This document shows positions 36,384 to 46,150 of a stretch of DNA of 64,000 bases, one piece after another. Both the position numbers and the translations under genes were made by a program. Numbering within the stretch: the first letter of the stretch is position 1; the number at the start of each line of letters is the position of its first letter. The notes under the pieces were generated by a model, which ran no database searches, was not told the origin of the DNA, and saw only the letters and a program-made list of their open reading frames with translations. The DNA is from Malus domestica (Eukaryota; Streptophyta; Magnoliopsida; Rosales; Rosaceae): positions 10,436,001-10,500,000 of the forward strand of contig NC_091668.1 of NCBI RefSeq assembly GCF_042453785.1, given 5' to 3'.

Positions 36384-36776
36384 AGTACTAGGGAGACTAA
36401 AATTTTAGGACCTGGCTTCTCTGCCCTCCAACTTCTCATACACTCTCATCCTCTCCTATTTGTGCGGTCACGGTTAAGCCACGTCAACATTTTATATTAC
36501 TATTGCTTTTTGTCTTATTATCTCTATAAAAAAATCAATAGAAAATGTTGACGTGGCTTAACCATGACCGCACAAAATAGGAGAGGATGAGAGTGTATGG
36601 GAAGTGGGAGGGCAGAGAAGCCGGGTCCAAAATTTTAACCTAATTTGGAAACCAAATTATGTAGTTGTTGATGATTTGATTGTTGCTTAAGTGTCGATTT
36701 AAGGTGCTTATTTCCTATTGATGATATATCATTTGGTTTGCAAATTTAATTTAAAGATTTGGTCTCCCTAGCATTA
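36384..36776. mobile_element. MITE, family 'CTAGGGAGACCAAA', split by a second MITE
   Basis: The ends GTACTAGGGAGACTAAAAT and TTTGGTCTCCCTAGCATTAT, with an inner ATTTGGTTTGCAAATTT, match the element at 18449. It is interrupted at 36408-36628. Confidence 0.7.
36408..36628. mobile_element. Mutator-like MITE nested in another MITE
   Basis: The 221-bp element has long inverted arms of about 95 bp, starting GGACCTGGCTTCTCTGCCCTCC at one end and GGACCCGGCTTCTCTGCCCTCC (inverse) at the other. The arms contain GGTTAAGCCACGTCAACATTTT and its inverse. A perfect 9-bp duplication AAAATTTTA flanks it (36399-36407 and 36629-36637). Nine bases and long arms fit MULE-type elements. Confidence 0.85.
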
Positions 36777-36989
36777 TTCTAAAGAGTACGTACGCGTTAT
36801 TTCATAGTCGTTGCCTGCCACTTGCATGTACAGCTAACACCCTTTTTAGCACTATTTTTGCCAGGGGTCCCACTGAATTGGGTCTTTTTTTTGGATTGTA
36901 TCTTTTATCGCTACCTTGAGGGGGTGATAATGCTCACCAACCTACTTATTATCATTGGATGTGATTAAATTTTGATATTTATATCTATC

Positions 36990-36992
<3 letters not shown>

Positions 36993-37022
<30 letters not shown>
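36993..37022. repeat. (TA)n microsatellite
   Basis: A TA run of about 30 bp. Similar runs occur at 41121-41144, 52087-52118 and 60452-60488. Confidence 0.85.
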
Positions 37023-37026
<4 letters not shown>

Positions 37027-37194
37027 ATCTAAACTCATCTAACGGTGATAAATAATGTGGTAAATATCACCATCACTTGATAGTGGTGAGAAAAATATTC
37101 CCTCATGTGCATGTATGACTCTCTGAAAATTTTGATAATTCAACACACTGCAACATAATTTTTGATATGGTACCTGACATAACGACTTTTGATT

Positions 37195-37800
37195 GGTGGA
37201 TATTGAAGTTTGGTTTATGTGTGTATTGGAGTTGGTTGGTTATTTGTATATTGAAGTTTGGTTGGTGTGTGTATATTGAAGTTGTTTGGTTGGTGTGTGT
37301 ATATTGAAGTTTGGTTGGTGCATTTATTGAAATTTGGTTGGTTGGTGTGTGTATATTGAAGTTGTTTGGTTGGTGTGTGTATATTGAAGTTTGGTTGGTG
37401 CATTTATTGAAATTTGGTTGGTTGGTGTGTTTATAAAAATTTGGTTGGTTGTTTGTATATTGAAGTTTGGTTGGTGTGTTTATAAAAATTTGGTTGGTTG
37501 TTTGTATATTGAAGTTTTGGTTGGTTGTTTGTATATTGAAGTTTGGTTGCTGCTTGCATTGAAGTTTGGTTGTTGTGTTTATTGAAATTTGGTTGGTTGG
37601 TGTGTTCATAAAAATTTGGTTGGTTGTTTGTATATTGAAGTTTGGTTGGTGCGTGCATTGAAGTTTGGTTGGTGCGTTTATTGAAATTTGGTTGGTTGGT
37701 ATGTTTATAAAAATTTGGTTGGTTGTTTGTATATTGAAGTTTGGTTGGTGTGTTTATAAAAATTTGGTTGGTTGTTTGTATATTGAAGTTTGATGTGTTT
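37195..37800. repeat. GT-rich minisatellite, units of about 25-50 bp
   Basis: More than 15 copies of TTGAAGTTTGGTTGGTG and TTTATAAAAATTTGGTTGGTTG-type units alternate in higher-order blocks. The Asn/Thr/Gln-rich open frame on the minus strand (37103-37609) and its neighbours are translations of this repeat, not genes. Confidence 0.92.
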
Positions 37801-38171
37801 TATTCGGTCTTGAAAATTTTGTCAAAATTTAATTTTTAGGTCAAAATTTTGTAAAATTAAATTAATATAACCTAATTCAAAGTAAAAAAAAAAAAAAAAA
37901 AAATCCTTACTGAAAAAATTAGGGTTAAAATCACTGTACGACAATTAATACATTTAGGTCTAAAATTTAGGTTCGGATGATTGGATGATGTTCACTGTTT
38001 AAAAGACTTAAATATTTGAATTGAGTCCAAACTGATGGAGTTGGTCATAGTTGTTTGCTACCTGTCATCCAACAGATGCTTTTTAGAGAGAAAGAGATAA
38101 TGCATGTGTAGGACTTTCTTGTATGCATGCATATCACTTTTGACTGTTTTCTCTAACAGGCAAAGTACCTC

Positions 38172-38345
38172 ATCCTTTCAATTTGAACAATTATAATTAA
38201 GTTACATTAATATTTTAAATTAATTTTTTTATAAAGAAAAAAAAGATAAAAAACAAAGTCTTTCAATTTGAAATATTATAATTAAATCACGTTAATATTT
38301 TAAGTTCATTTTTCTATAAAGAAAAGAAAGATAAAAAACAAAGTA
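38172..38345. repeat. 86-bp tandem duplication
   Basis: Two copies of a unit running TTTCAATTTGAA...AAAAGATAAAAAACAAAGT lie in direct tandem with a few differences. Confidence 0.75.
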
Positions 38346-38651
38346 TGAGAGAAGATGAGGAAAATAAAATGAGTGAGAATTCTATTTCTTTTCCGCATGC
38401 TTTTAAAATGCACTGACATTACAGTACATCAGTAAAATCTTTGACTGATAAGGCCAAAGGATTTTCTTAAGAAAGGCAACGGGCTCAATGTTCGTAGTTG
38501 AAACCATGGCAAACACTGAGGATTAATTATGATAGGGGATTAATGCGAGAGCAGGATTCCCATATAAATAGGCTTCACCTTCTTCATGTTCTCCACCCAC
38601 ATTCCTTCCTCCGCATTTTAGTCACCAAAGTCCGAAGGTTCTGTGCCGGTT

Positions 38652-39085
38652 AATGGAGGTTTTTTTTCCGCCACTAAATTTCCTCTTGATTCATCAACAA
38701 CCACCCAGCCCTGTGAGTTTTGTTCCCCTCTCTTTCTTCATATTGTCTTTGAGTTTAGTTACTCTCTTTTTCTTCATATTGCACTAATTTATCTACATTT
38801 AAATTAATTTACCTATTCCTAAAAAATTAGTTTCAAGGGGTTATGACAAAGAAAGCTACTACAAAATATATTAGAAATGGTGCAAACAAAAATAGAGAAT
38901 ACCGATCTCATCGTCGTATGTGGTTGTACTGCTCGTCGTTGTCGTCATCCTTGTCAGTATATGGAGGGAAATATGGTGGAAGTGGTGGATGAGTCTGTGC
39001 CTATTGATGGAGCTTTTTTCCGCCACGATATTTCCTCTTGATTCATTTACAACCACCCAGCCCTTTGAGTTTTGTTCTTGCACCA
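38652..39085 (+). repeat. Direct repeat TTTTTTCCGCCAC...ACCACCCAGCCCT
   Basis: An 80-bp block (GATGGAGNTTTTTTCCGCC, TTTCCTCTTGATTCAT, ACAACCACCCAGCCCT) occurs at 38652-38735 and 39001-39085. Its first 25 bp recur at 39632-39656, just before the zinc-knuckle-like gene. The second copy forms the loop of the hairpin at 38778-39309. Confidence 0.75.
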
Positions 39086-39309
39086 TATTGCTCTCCATTC
39101 TTCCACCATATGTCCCTCCATATACTGATGATGACAACGAGGAGCAGTACGGCTACGTATGGCTACGTATGACAACGAGGTCGGTGTTCTCTATTTTTGT
39201 TTGCACCATTTCTAATATATTTTGTAGTAGTTTTCATTGTCATTACCCCTTGAAGCTAATTTTTTTTGAAATAGGTAAATTAATTTAAATGTATGTAAAT
39301 TAGTACAAT
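38778..39309. repeat. Inverted duplication I (arms about 200 bp)
   Basis: Left arm 38778-38982 and right arm 39110-39309 are reverse complements with scattered differences, around a 127-bp loop. Matching landmarks are CTACTACAAAATATATTAGA with its inverse, and CAGTATATGGAGGGA with its inverse. The right arm has an extra GGCTACGTAT repeat. Confidence 0.9.
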
Positions 39310-40302
39310 ATTTTATATCAGTAGGCTCTTGAAATTGGGGTGGGTTGAGATGAGCAACAAAACCAAACCATGCTTAACGATGGATGGACTATAGTAAAAA
39401 GTAAAAAAAAACGGATGGATGGATCGGAGCGACCAGTGATGGAAAAAAGATTAAATTACCCAATGTTGTCTCTTAATTTTTATCCAATGTCTTTTTTTGT
39501 TTTTCTCAACTTTTTATGTTCTTCTTTCCAAAAGATTATGAATTACACAATACATCTAAATTGACCTATGTATTAGTTACATGATATATATCACAAACAC
39601 AAAATTAATTTATCAAGAAGAAATTACCAGTTGATGGAGGTTTTTTCCGCCACCATTTTACAGATCACCCGCAAACTTGCGCTATAAAACGCGCATTCAA
39701 CCCAAAAAAATACAAGTAAGAAATTGCGCTCACACCCAAAAGCCCAACCTTAACTATCGTTCTGTCGCGCGAGCTCTCTGTCTGTCTGTCTGTCTCTCTC
39801 TCACAGACAAAGCCATGTCCAAGATCATATCCCAATCTGAAACCACAGCCTCCAGGTACGACGCAGGAGCAAGTTCCATGGAGTGGCGTCCGTTGATAGC
39901 TATCGATGCGAACGTCCAGATGCAGAACCCTAAAGGTATGATTTGTGTTTATCTAGACTTTTTCCTTTTTTATAATTGTTAGTTTACGATCTAACACCCT
40001 AATGTCGAACCCTAACTTGATTTCTATCACTCTCCTGCCTATCTCCTCTATTCTCCCTCAGACGAAGCCATGTTCGACGAAACAACCATGGTCGATGATG
40101 GTATGCTTTTATTCTCCATTTGGCTAATTTTCAATTCAGTATTATAACCTTTGGTTAGATATGTTAATGTTATAGCAACCACGCTAACAAAGCGTATGGG
40201 GTATACAGCAAGCAAGGGACGATGCGTGTGACAAAATCAGTTTTAGGGAGGGGGAGACTGATAGAGTAATACATTTGTTTTTTTTCTGTTCGATATGTTG
40301 AG

Positions 40303-40600
40303 CATCTCCAAGAGGTTTTTAGTTTTTTTGTTAAACTAGATAGTGAATAGCATCGAAAACCTATTTTTGTTGGTCTTTAACTTAGTATCTCCAACAATAC
40401 TCTTTATTTTAAAGAACCCATAATATTTTAAATTGTTTAGCTTTGGTGAAATTCTCTCTTTATCTATAGAGTTACTATTCATTAAGTTAAACTACCAAGC
40501 ATTTTATAGAGTGTATATTCATTGGAGCAAGGTTTTGTTGGGATTTTGCTAAAATAATTAGCTAATGTTCTTTTAAGGAGTCTCATGGAGATGCTTGACA
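40303..40600. mobile_element. Possible MITE in intron 2 of copy 1
   Basis: The ends AGCATCTCCAAGAGGTTTTT and (inverse) AGCATCTCCATGAGACTCC are inverted. Copy 2 keeps only the right half (54475-54545). The AGCATCTCCAA end is a common plant MITE terminus. The border and family are uncertain. Confidence 0.45.
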
Positions 40601-41147
40601 TTTGAAAAGAGTGATTTAAATTTCCGAAACCCAATGTCGGTTTTCTCTCGCTTATATGAATCACAATTATGCTCTACCATTCACCCACCCCAACTCTTAT
40701 AAATTGCTCTCTCTCTCACACAGATGAAGTAATGGCCAAATCTAAAGCTACAGTCCAACCAAAACCAAGCTGGTTCGATGATGATGACTACATTGTCCAA
40801 ATTCTCAATGGTATGCTTTTGATTTTTGTTTTGGTATTAAATCCTCAATTTCTCCCTAATGAATATGAATGCATCTATTATCCTTAATAGTCCTTCATTT
40901 AGTGTATTCCCTTTTGTAGTGCTTAAGTAGTTAATGTGTGTCTTGTTCTAGTGTATTCATTCCTAGTAATCGAGTCTAAAGTTCCTTGGCACTTTGAAAG
41001 TGGTCCCTTGTCCGAACGTAAGGTAATGAACAGTAAACAGCTAGTAGAGATGGTGCACACTTCAAGTCCTACTTGTAGTTATAGGTGGAAGGCATGATGG
41101 ATGCATTTCAAACAAACATATATATATATATATATATATATATAGGG

Positions 41148-41262
41148 AATTATTATTGGCACTCGAAAAATCTCATTTTGCATTCCAAACTCTATAATTA
41201 AAAAGAAAAATACACTTGTAAAGAGTGTAGAATAAGATTTTTGAAGTGCTAATAACAATTAT
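41148..41262. mobile_element. Short MITE in intron 3 of copy 1
   Basis: The ends AATTATTATTGGCACTCGAA and (inverse) AATTGTTATTAGCACTTCAA enclose about 75 bp. It sits beside a (TA)n run and is absent from copy 2. Confidence 0.55.
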
Positions 41263-41280
41263 ATATATATAAACTCATGG

Positions 41281-41418
41281 AAAAAGCAAAATCCACGAAG
41301 TGCAAGCATACCAAGAGAAAATTACAACAATGACACTTTCATTTGCAGTGAAAGTTTCGATCATTGTTGTAATTCTCTTAGCTTTGGATATGCCTACACT
41401 TCGTTGATTTTGCTTTTC
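41281..41418. repeat. Inverted duplication II (arms about 52 bp)
   Basis: AAAAGCAAAATCCACGAAGT...ATTACAACAATGA is followed after about 20 bp by its inverse, ending ...TTCGTTGATTTTGCTTTT. Copy 2 of the gene has only the right arm (about 55888-55955), so the left arm is a local inverted copy. Confidence 0.85.
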
Positions 41419-41445
41419 AAGTTAGGTGGCATGGCTTTGCAATAT

Positions 41446-42297
41446 CCTAACGTGTTTCTAATGGACGTTCATGTAGAAGAAGCATTTATGAGCCGAAGTG
41501 CTCTTTAGAAAAGTTGTCCCATAAGGGTCTGATGTTTTAACACTGGATTTAGTTTATACGTGTATTCATGTTTTTGTAGCAAGAAAAAGTCTTACGGGCC
41601 TTGAGATGATATTTTACTATTGTTATTAATATTTTGTATTATAATTATGAAACTTTAAACAAACAAATGAAGAGAAATTATACAAAAGGCGATTAGAGAC
41701 CAATGGCTTGACTCCAACTGCGAAAAAAGAGCAATTACTGTGAAGTTTGTTGTAAGGAAGTTGAGGACCACAAGAGTCACAATTGACCGTACTTTGTTTT
41801 GGTCCCAAAGGGCGCTCGTGTTGGCGAACACTATGATATAGTTTGCACAGAATGTGGCAAACACTGTGATACATGTCTAAGCTCACCACATTCTATGCAA
41901 ACTATATCACAGTGTTCGCCAACACGAGCGCCATTTGGGACCAAAATAAAGTACGGACAATTATGACTCTTGTGGTCCTCAACTTCCTCACAACAAAATT
42001 CACAGTAACTGGACTTTTTTCGTAGTTGAAGTCGAGCTATTAGGTCTCCAATCGCCTTTTGTATACCTTCCTCTTCATCTGCTTGTTTAAAGCTTCATTG
42101 TTAGAATACAAAATAAGAATATTAATAACATATTATCTCAAGGCCCGTAAGACCTTTCCTTGCTACAAAAACATGAATACATGTCTATACTAAATTGAGT
42201 TGTAAAACATTAGACCCTTATGGGGACAACTTTCTAAGGAGCACTTGAGCTCATAAGCGCTTTTCGTACAAGTATGTCCCCTAGAAACACGGTAGGA
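41446..42297. repeat. Inverted duplication III (arms 412 bp)
   Basis: Left arm 41446-41857 and right arm 41886-42297 are reverse complements along their whole length (my impression is about 85-90% identity), with a 28-bp spacer. Both carry the end of intron 3 and the start of exon 4 of the zinc-knuckle-like gene. On the minus strand the right arm has a proper acceptor (AACAAGCAG near 42086). It has an undamaged reading EEEGIQKAIGD, CEFCCEEVEDHKSHNCPYF and GEHCDIVCIECGE, without the stop or frameshift of the left arm. Confidence 0.92.
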
Positions 42298-42494
42298 GAG
42301 CGAATTCTACCCAATTAACCAACTATTAACTACTAAAGCATACAAAAATAATGCAAATACACTAGAACAATACTACTCATTAACTAGAAAAGTAGTGCGA
42401 ATACACTAAACAAAGGACTATAACCCCTTTAATTCAGTTTAGACTAAAGCAACAAACATTGGCATTGAAGAACTGAAACAATAACTTCACAGGG

Positions 42495-42942
42495 CCATAA
42501 CCCCTTTAATTCAGTTTAGACTAAAGCAACAAACTAAGTTCATCTTAAACTTTAGCTTCAACAGCAACATAAGGAACAATATTACATGACCTTGGAGCAG
42601 AAGCGATTAATGCTCTGCTAACAATCCCTTTCACCCTAGCATCCAATTGGAAGTGGATGGTCAACATGCTCGGGTAACTTGTAGCAAGAGCTTCATTCAT
42701 CGAGAACAATTAAATTTTTTTAAAAAAGTTCCCGAATATCTTGCAACATAAATCTTGTACACTTCATAGCCAATTTGCCGTGATAGATACTTGAGTCTAC
42801 GCTCTTTCGAAAATCGAACACGAGTTTGTTCACTGTCGACTTCTGTCTTTTGAATTAGTTTAGTAACAGATGATTCTTCTTGGAAAACAACTCTTTGAAT
42901 GTAATAATTGCCACGCAATTTGGCCAAAGGAGTCAATAACAT
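42495..42942 (-). pseudogene. Unrecognised coding-like segment (3' end of a gene)
   Basis: The open frame 42942-42697 reads LAKLRGNYYIQRVVFQEESS...YEVYKIYVARYSGTF. A second frame, 42720 to about 42548, reads MNEALATSYPSMLTIHFQLD...APRSCNIVPYVAVEAKV and a stop. The diverged second copy in the opposite arm keeps the same residues at most positions, which argues that it was coding once. Family unknown. Confidence 0.4.
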
Positions 42943-43409
42943 TTGCCCAGATTATGGGACTGTAGCATTTGAAGGTCATCCTTTGGCCAAATTGCGTGAC
43001 AATTATTACATTCAAAAAGTTGTTTTCCAAGAATAATCATCTGTTACTAAACTAATTCAAAAGGCAGAAGTCGACAATGAACGAACTCGTGTTCGATTTT
43101 CGAATGAGCGTAGATTCAAGTATCTATCACGGCAAATTGGCTATGAAGTGTACAAGATTTATGTTGCAAGATGTTCAGGAACTTTTTAAAAAAATTTAAT
43201 TGTTCTCGATAAATGAAGCTCTTGCTACAAGTTACTCGAGCATGTTGACCGTCCACTTCCAATTGGATGCTAGGGTGAAAGGGATTGCTAGCAGAGCATT
43301 GATCGCTTCTACTCCAAGGTCATCTAATATTGTTTCTTCTGTGCTGTTGAAGTTAAAGTTTAAGATGAACTTAGTTTGTTCAATCTAAATTGAATTAAAG
43401 GGGTTATGG
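42495..43409. repeat. Inverted duplication IV (arms about 435 bp)
   Basis: Left arm 42495-42931 and right arm 42979-43409 are reverse complements with a 47-bp spacer. Homology resumes beyond the CACTA insertion from 52958. Both arms hold the same coding-like stretch: LAKLR(G/D)NYYIQ, VVFQEESSVTKLIQK, RRLKYLSRQIGYEVYKIYVA and, in another frame, QLDARVKGI(V/A)SRALIAS. I do not recognise this protein. The minus-strand arm is open over 42942-42697. The plus-strand arm has a stop (CAAGAATAA) early on. Confidence 0.92.
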
Positions 43410-44232
43410 GACTACTAGAATTTTGGCTAAAAAACACCTTTTTCATTGGTGTCTATTGTCAATTGTGGACACTCACATTGTTAGTAAACCTTAATTGCCA
43501 CCAAGCAACAACTAAATTAGAGAACATGTCCTATGTAGAGGACTCTATTGACACAAATATCCACTTTGGTTGGATCAATAATTCGAACATCCATTACATC
43601 TTCATAGTTTCCATCGTCAACCAAATTTGCAATCACTTAAAAGTTATAAATTCTTTATAAAGTATGATGGCTTACCGTAACTTCAGTGTCTTGAAAACTT
43701 TATTTGGTATGCAGACTTGCATGACCAATAACTTGAACAAAAACATTTGATTATCAGTAGTAGTGACAGATATAAGGAAGGGAAAAACAAACGATGGAAG
43801 ACAGAGTTTTGGATAGCAGAAGATTAGCAAATGTGATTAACATGTGAAAAAAAAAATTATAAGCAATTGAGAGCGAGATTGAGATAGAAAGACACAGATG
43901 TTACACTTTTATCGTATGAAATACAACTTCATATGTATACTCTTAACTGGAAGATTGAAAACCATGCTATGACCAAAACTAAAGAGAACAGTAATGTCAT
44001 AGCATGGGGAGAAAAAGAAGAAAAAGAACATACTTTCCAGCTTCACCAAGTATACTCTTAAGGTCTGAATGATCCTCAGGTAGGTTCTCTACCAAAACAG
44101 TGCACCATAATGCACAAATTAGATGCTTGAAGTTTCCGAAAAATAATACATAAAAAAATTAAGAACAAAAACTTAAAAAATTAAAATCAAGTTCGAAAGG
44201 ATACCTTTGCTATCAACTTTTTTGTGACCGGT

Positions 44233-44393
44233 CGTCGTACCCAGTGCACAAGGCTCCCGCTTTACGCAGGGTCTGGGAGAGGTGAATGTCGGCTAGCCTT
44301 ACCCCCATTTATGGAGAGGCTGCTCCCAAGTCTCGAACCCGAGACCTACCGCTCATGAGCGAAGGCACTTGCCATCGCACCAAGTGCGACCTC
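44233..44393 (-). mobile_element. tRNA-derived SINE (Au-SINE-like)
   Basis: On the minus strand the 161-bp body starts AGAGGTCGCACTTGGTGCGA. It has an A-box-like GGTGCGATGGCAAGTG, the B box GGTTCGAGACTTGG, and the widely conserved tail GGTAAGGCTAGCCGACATTC...TTGTGCACTGGGTACGACG. A perfect 13-bp duplication TTTTGTGACCGGT flanks it (44220-44232 and 44394-44406). Family naming is from memory. Confidence 0.88.
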
Positions 44394-46150
44394 TTTTGTG
44401 ACCGGTAACAACAAAATTTAATTAAGACTGCAGTTTATGTAAAAGCTCCAAATTTATTTCACAAATCAACGAAAAGAGCTTTAGAGAATGAAAGATTACC
44501 AAAACCAAAAGAGAAACTAAGAATTGGAGTTAGCTTTATGAAGAGATTACATGTAACATAAAAATGAAATAAGACCAACCAAAACACAATAAATAAAAAT
44601 AAATTCCATGATAATACTACCAGACTAATTATGGAGTAGTAGCAAGTAACGATGATAAGAAATTACCAGAACTTGGCTCCAAAACAGGGCACTCTATTCT
44701 TATAGTTGTCATGATCCCTCAATCAGCTTTCTCTAACCTTGAAACATATTAAAAAAAACAGCAAATCAAAATTGAAGCATATTTCAAGCATAAAACAAAC
44801 ACTAAAAACAAATAGTTTTCCAGTTTCTAGACTACAAACATAGAGTACAAGAAGAGCTATCAGACATTACAGAGTAATCACATATGTTAAATAGTATTTC
44901 ACAACAATGTATATATGTTAAATAGTATTTCACAACAATGTATATATGTATATTTCAATAATAATTACAGCTACTAGAACAAGTAACAAATTAAGAAGTG
45001 GAACATTAACAACTTACTTCTTCACCGGGTATTACACCCACACTCAAATTAATAAATAAACATACTTCCACAATTCAACTTTTTATCAAACTTTAATCAG
45101 ATAAATAAAATTATTGCCAAAGAACTTGCTAACTCACCTTCAAACCATTCGCAATTTCCGTCTTCTCCTCCATAGTTAATTCTTTCCACCCCTTGACTGT
45201 CAATGGAGTGCTACTTGATCTTTAATTACATCAAGCAAAGAAAAATCATTAGTATTAAAATAAAAAAAACTGTTTCAATCACTTAACCCTTGCATGTAAA
45301 CTCATGGTTAACCAATCCTTAACAAGTTCTCATCAAAATTTCTCCAAGTTTCAATTTTTGAACCAACAAAAGCTAAACATTAACAGAAAAGTATCAACAA
45401 CCAAATAATATCAACCCAATCAAAAACCATAAAACCCAGAATTCCAATTACCATATTACGCATCAAAATCGCCCACCCAGGCTCCAATTAGTCCTTATCG
45501 ACAAAGGAAAACATCCCAACGTGGTACTCAAGACCGTCGGAGGTCCAACTCCGGCAGGCTTGGCCGGAAGACCCGCGGTCACCGTTTATTAGATCTGAAA
45601 TTAAGGAAATTCGGCCACGAATTTGTAGAAACTAACTTGGGGATTGGAAAGAGGACGGGAAGAGGATTATGTAGGTATAGGCCTGGCAAACGGGTCGTGT
45701 CTGTCGTGTTCGTGTCGTTTTCGTGTAACACCTGTTATCTTAACGGGTCGTGTCGTGTCACACCTGTTATCTTAACGGGTCCTAACAGGTCGGGTCACTT
45801 TACCCAACGGGTAAAGTGACCCGACCCGTTATGACCCGTTATGACCCGTTAAGAAAATATATATTTTTCTTAAATTTGCACATTCCACTCATTACCACAT
45901 AAATATTACTTCAAAACATTAAAACATATTTGTCATTTAAGTACTACATCTGCACTCGAAAATAAGAGCCTAATAAAAAAAATATTCATACACTAGTATA
46001 TTACAAAATATTAAATGTGCAAGGATATGCAAAATGAAAGAGTTTTTGTTTTCAAGGTTGTGAAGCCTTTCTCAAAAGTTTAAACCTTGTCAATGGAACT
46101 CAAAGTTTGCATGTTATTTCTTTTACAAAATCCTCAATTTTCATCAATCA

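Larger units (their letters stand above)
39680..41857 (+). pseudogene. Zinc-knuckle-like gene, copy 1 (exons 1-4, exon 4 broken)
   Basis: I do not recognise the family. A TATA-like GCTATAAAA is at 39681. The start is at 39815 (MSKIISQSETTASRYDAGAS). Exons are 39815-39935, 40062-40100 and 40724-40810. All are phase 1 and join to an acidic, low-complexity protein (PKDEAMFDETTMVDDDEVMA, SWFDDDDYIV). The exon 4 homologue (41667-41857) should encode a Cys/His-rich segment: CEVC, HKSHNCPYF, GEHCDIVCTEC. Here its acceptor is AA instead of AG, a frameshift follows, and TGC has become TGA in HN-C-PYF. Read-through into intron 3 would add a short tail. Exon 4 ends inside inverted duplication III, so the 3' end of the original gene is lost. 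Copy 2 lies at 54104-56545. Confidence 0.55.

Noticed and set aside
37103..37609. 168-aa Asn/Thr/Gln-rich open frame
   Set aside because: It is a translation of the minisatellite. Its repeats follow the DNA period, and equivalent frames open on the other strand.
37195..37800. CRISPR-like array
   Set aside because: Units abut without unique spacers of constant length, and the genome is eukaryotic.
41446..43409. Palindromes as assembly chimeras
   Set aside because: The arms differ by many substitutions and small indels and carry different inactivating lesions, which a recent artefact would not. Read-level confirmation is still desirable.
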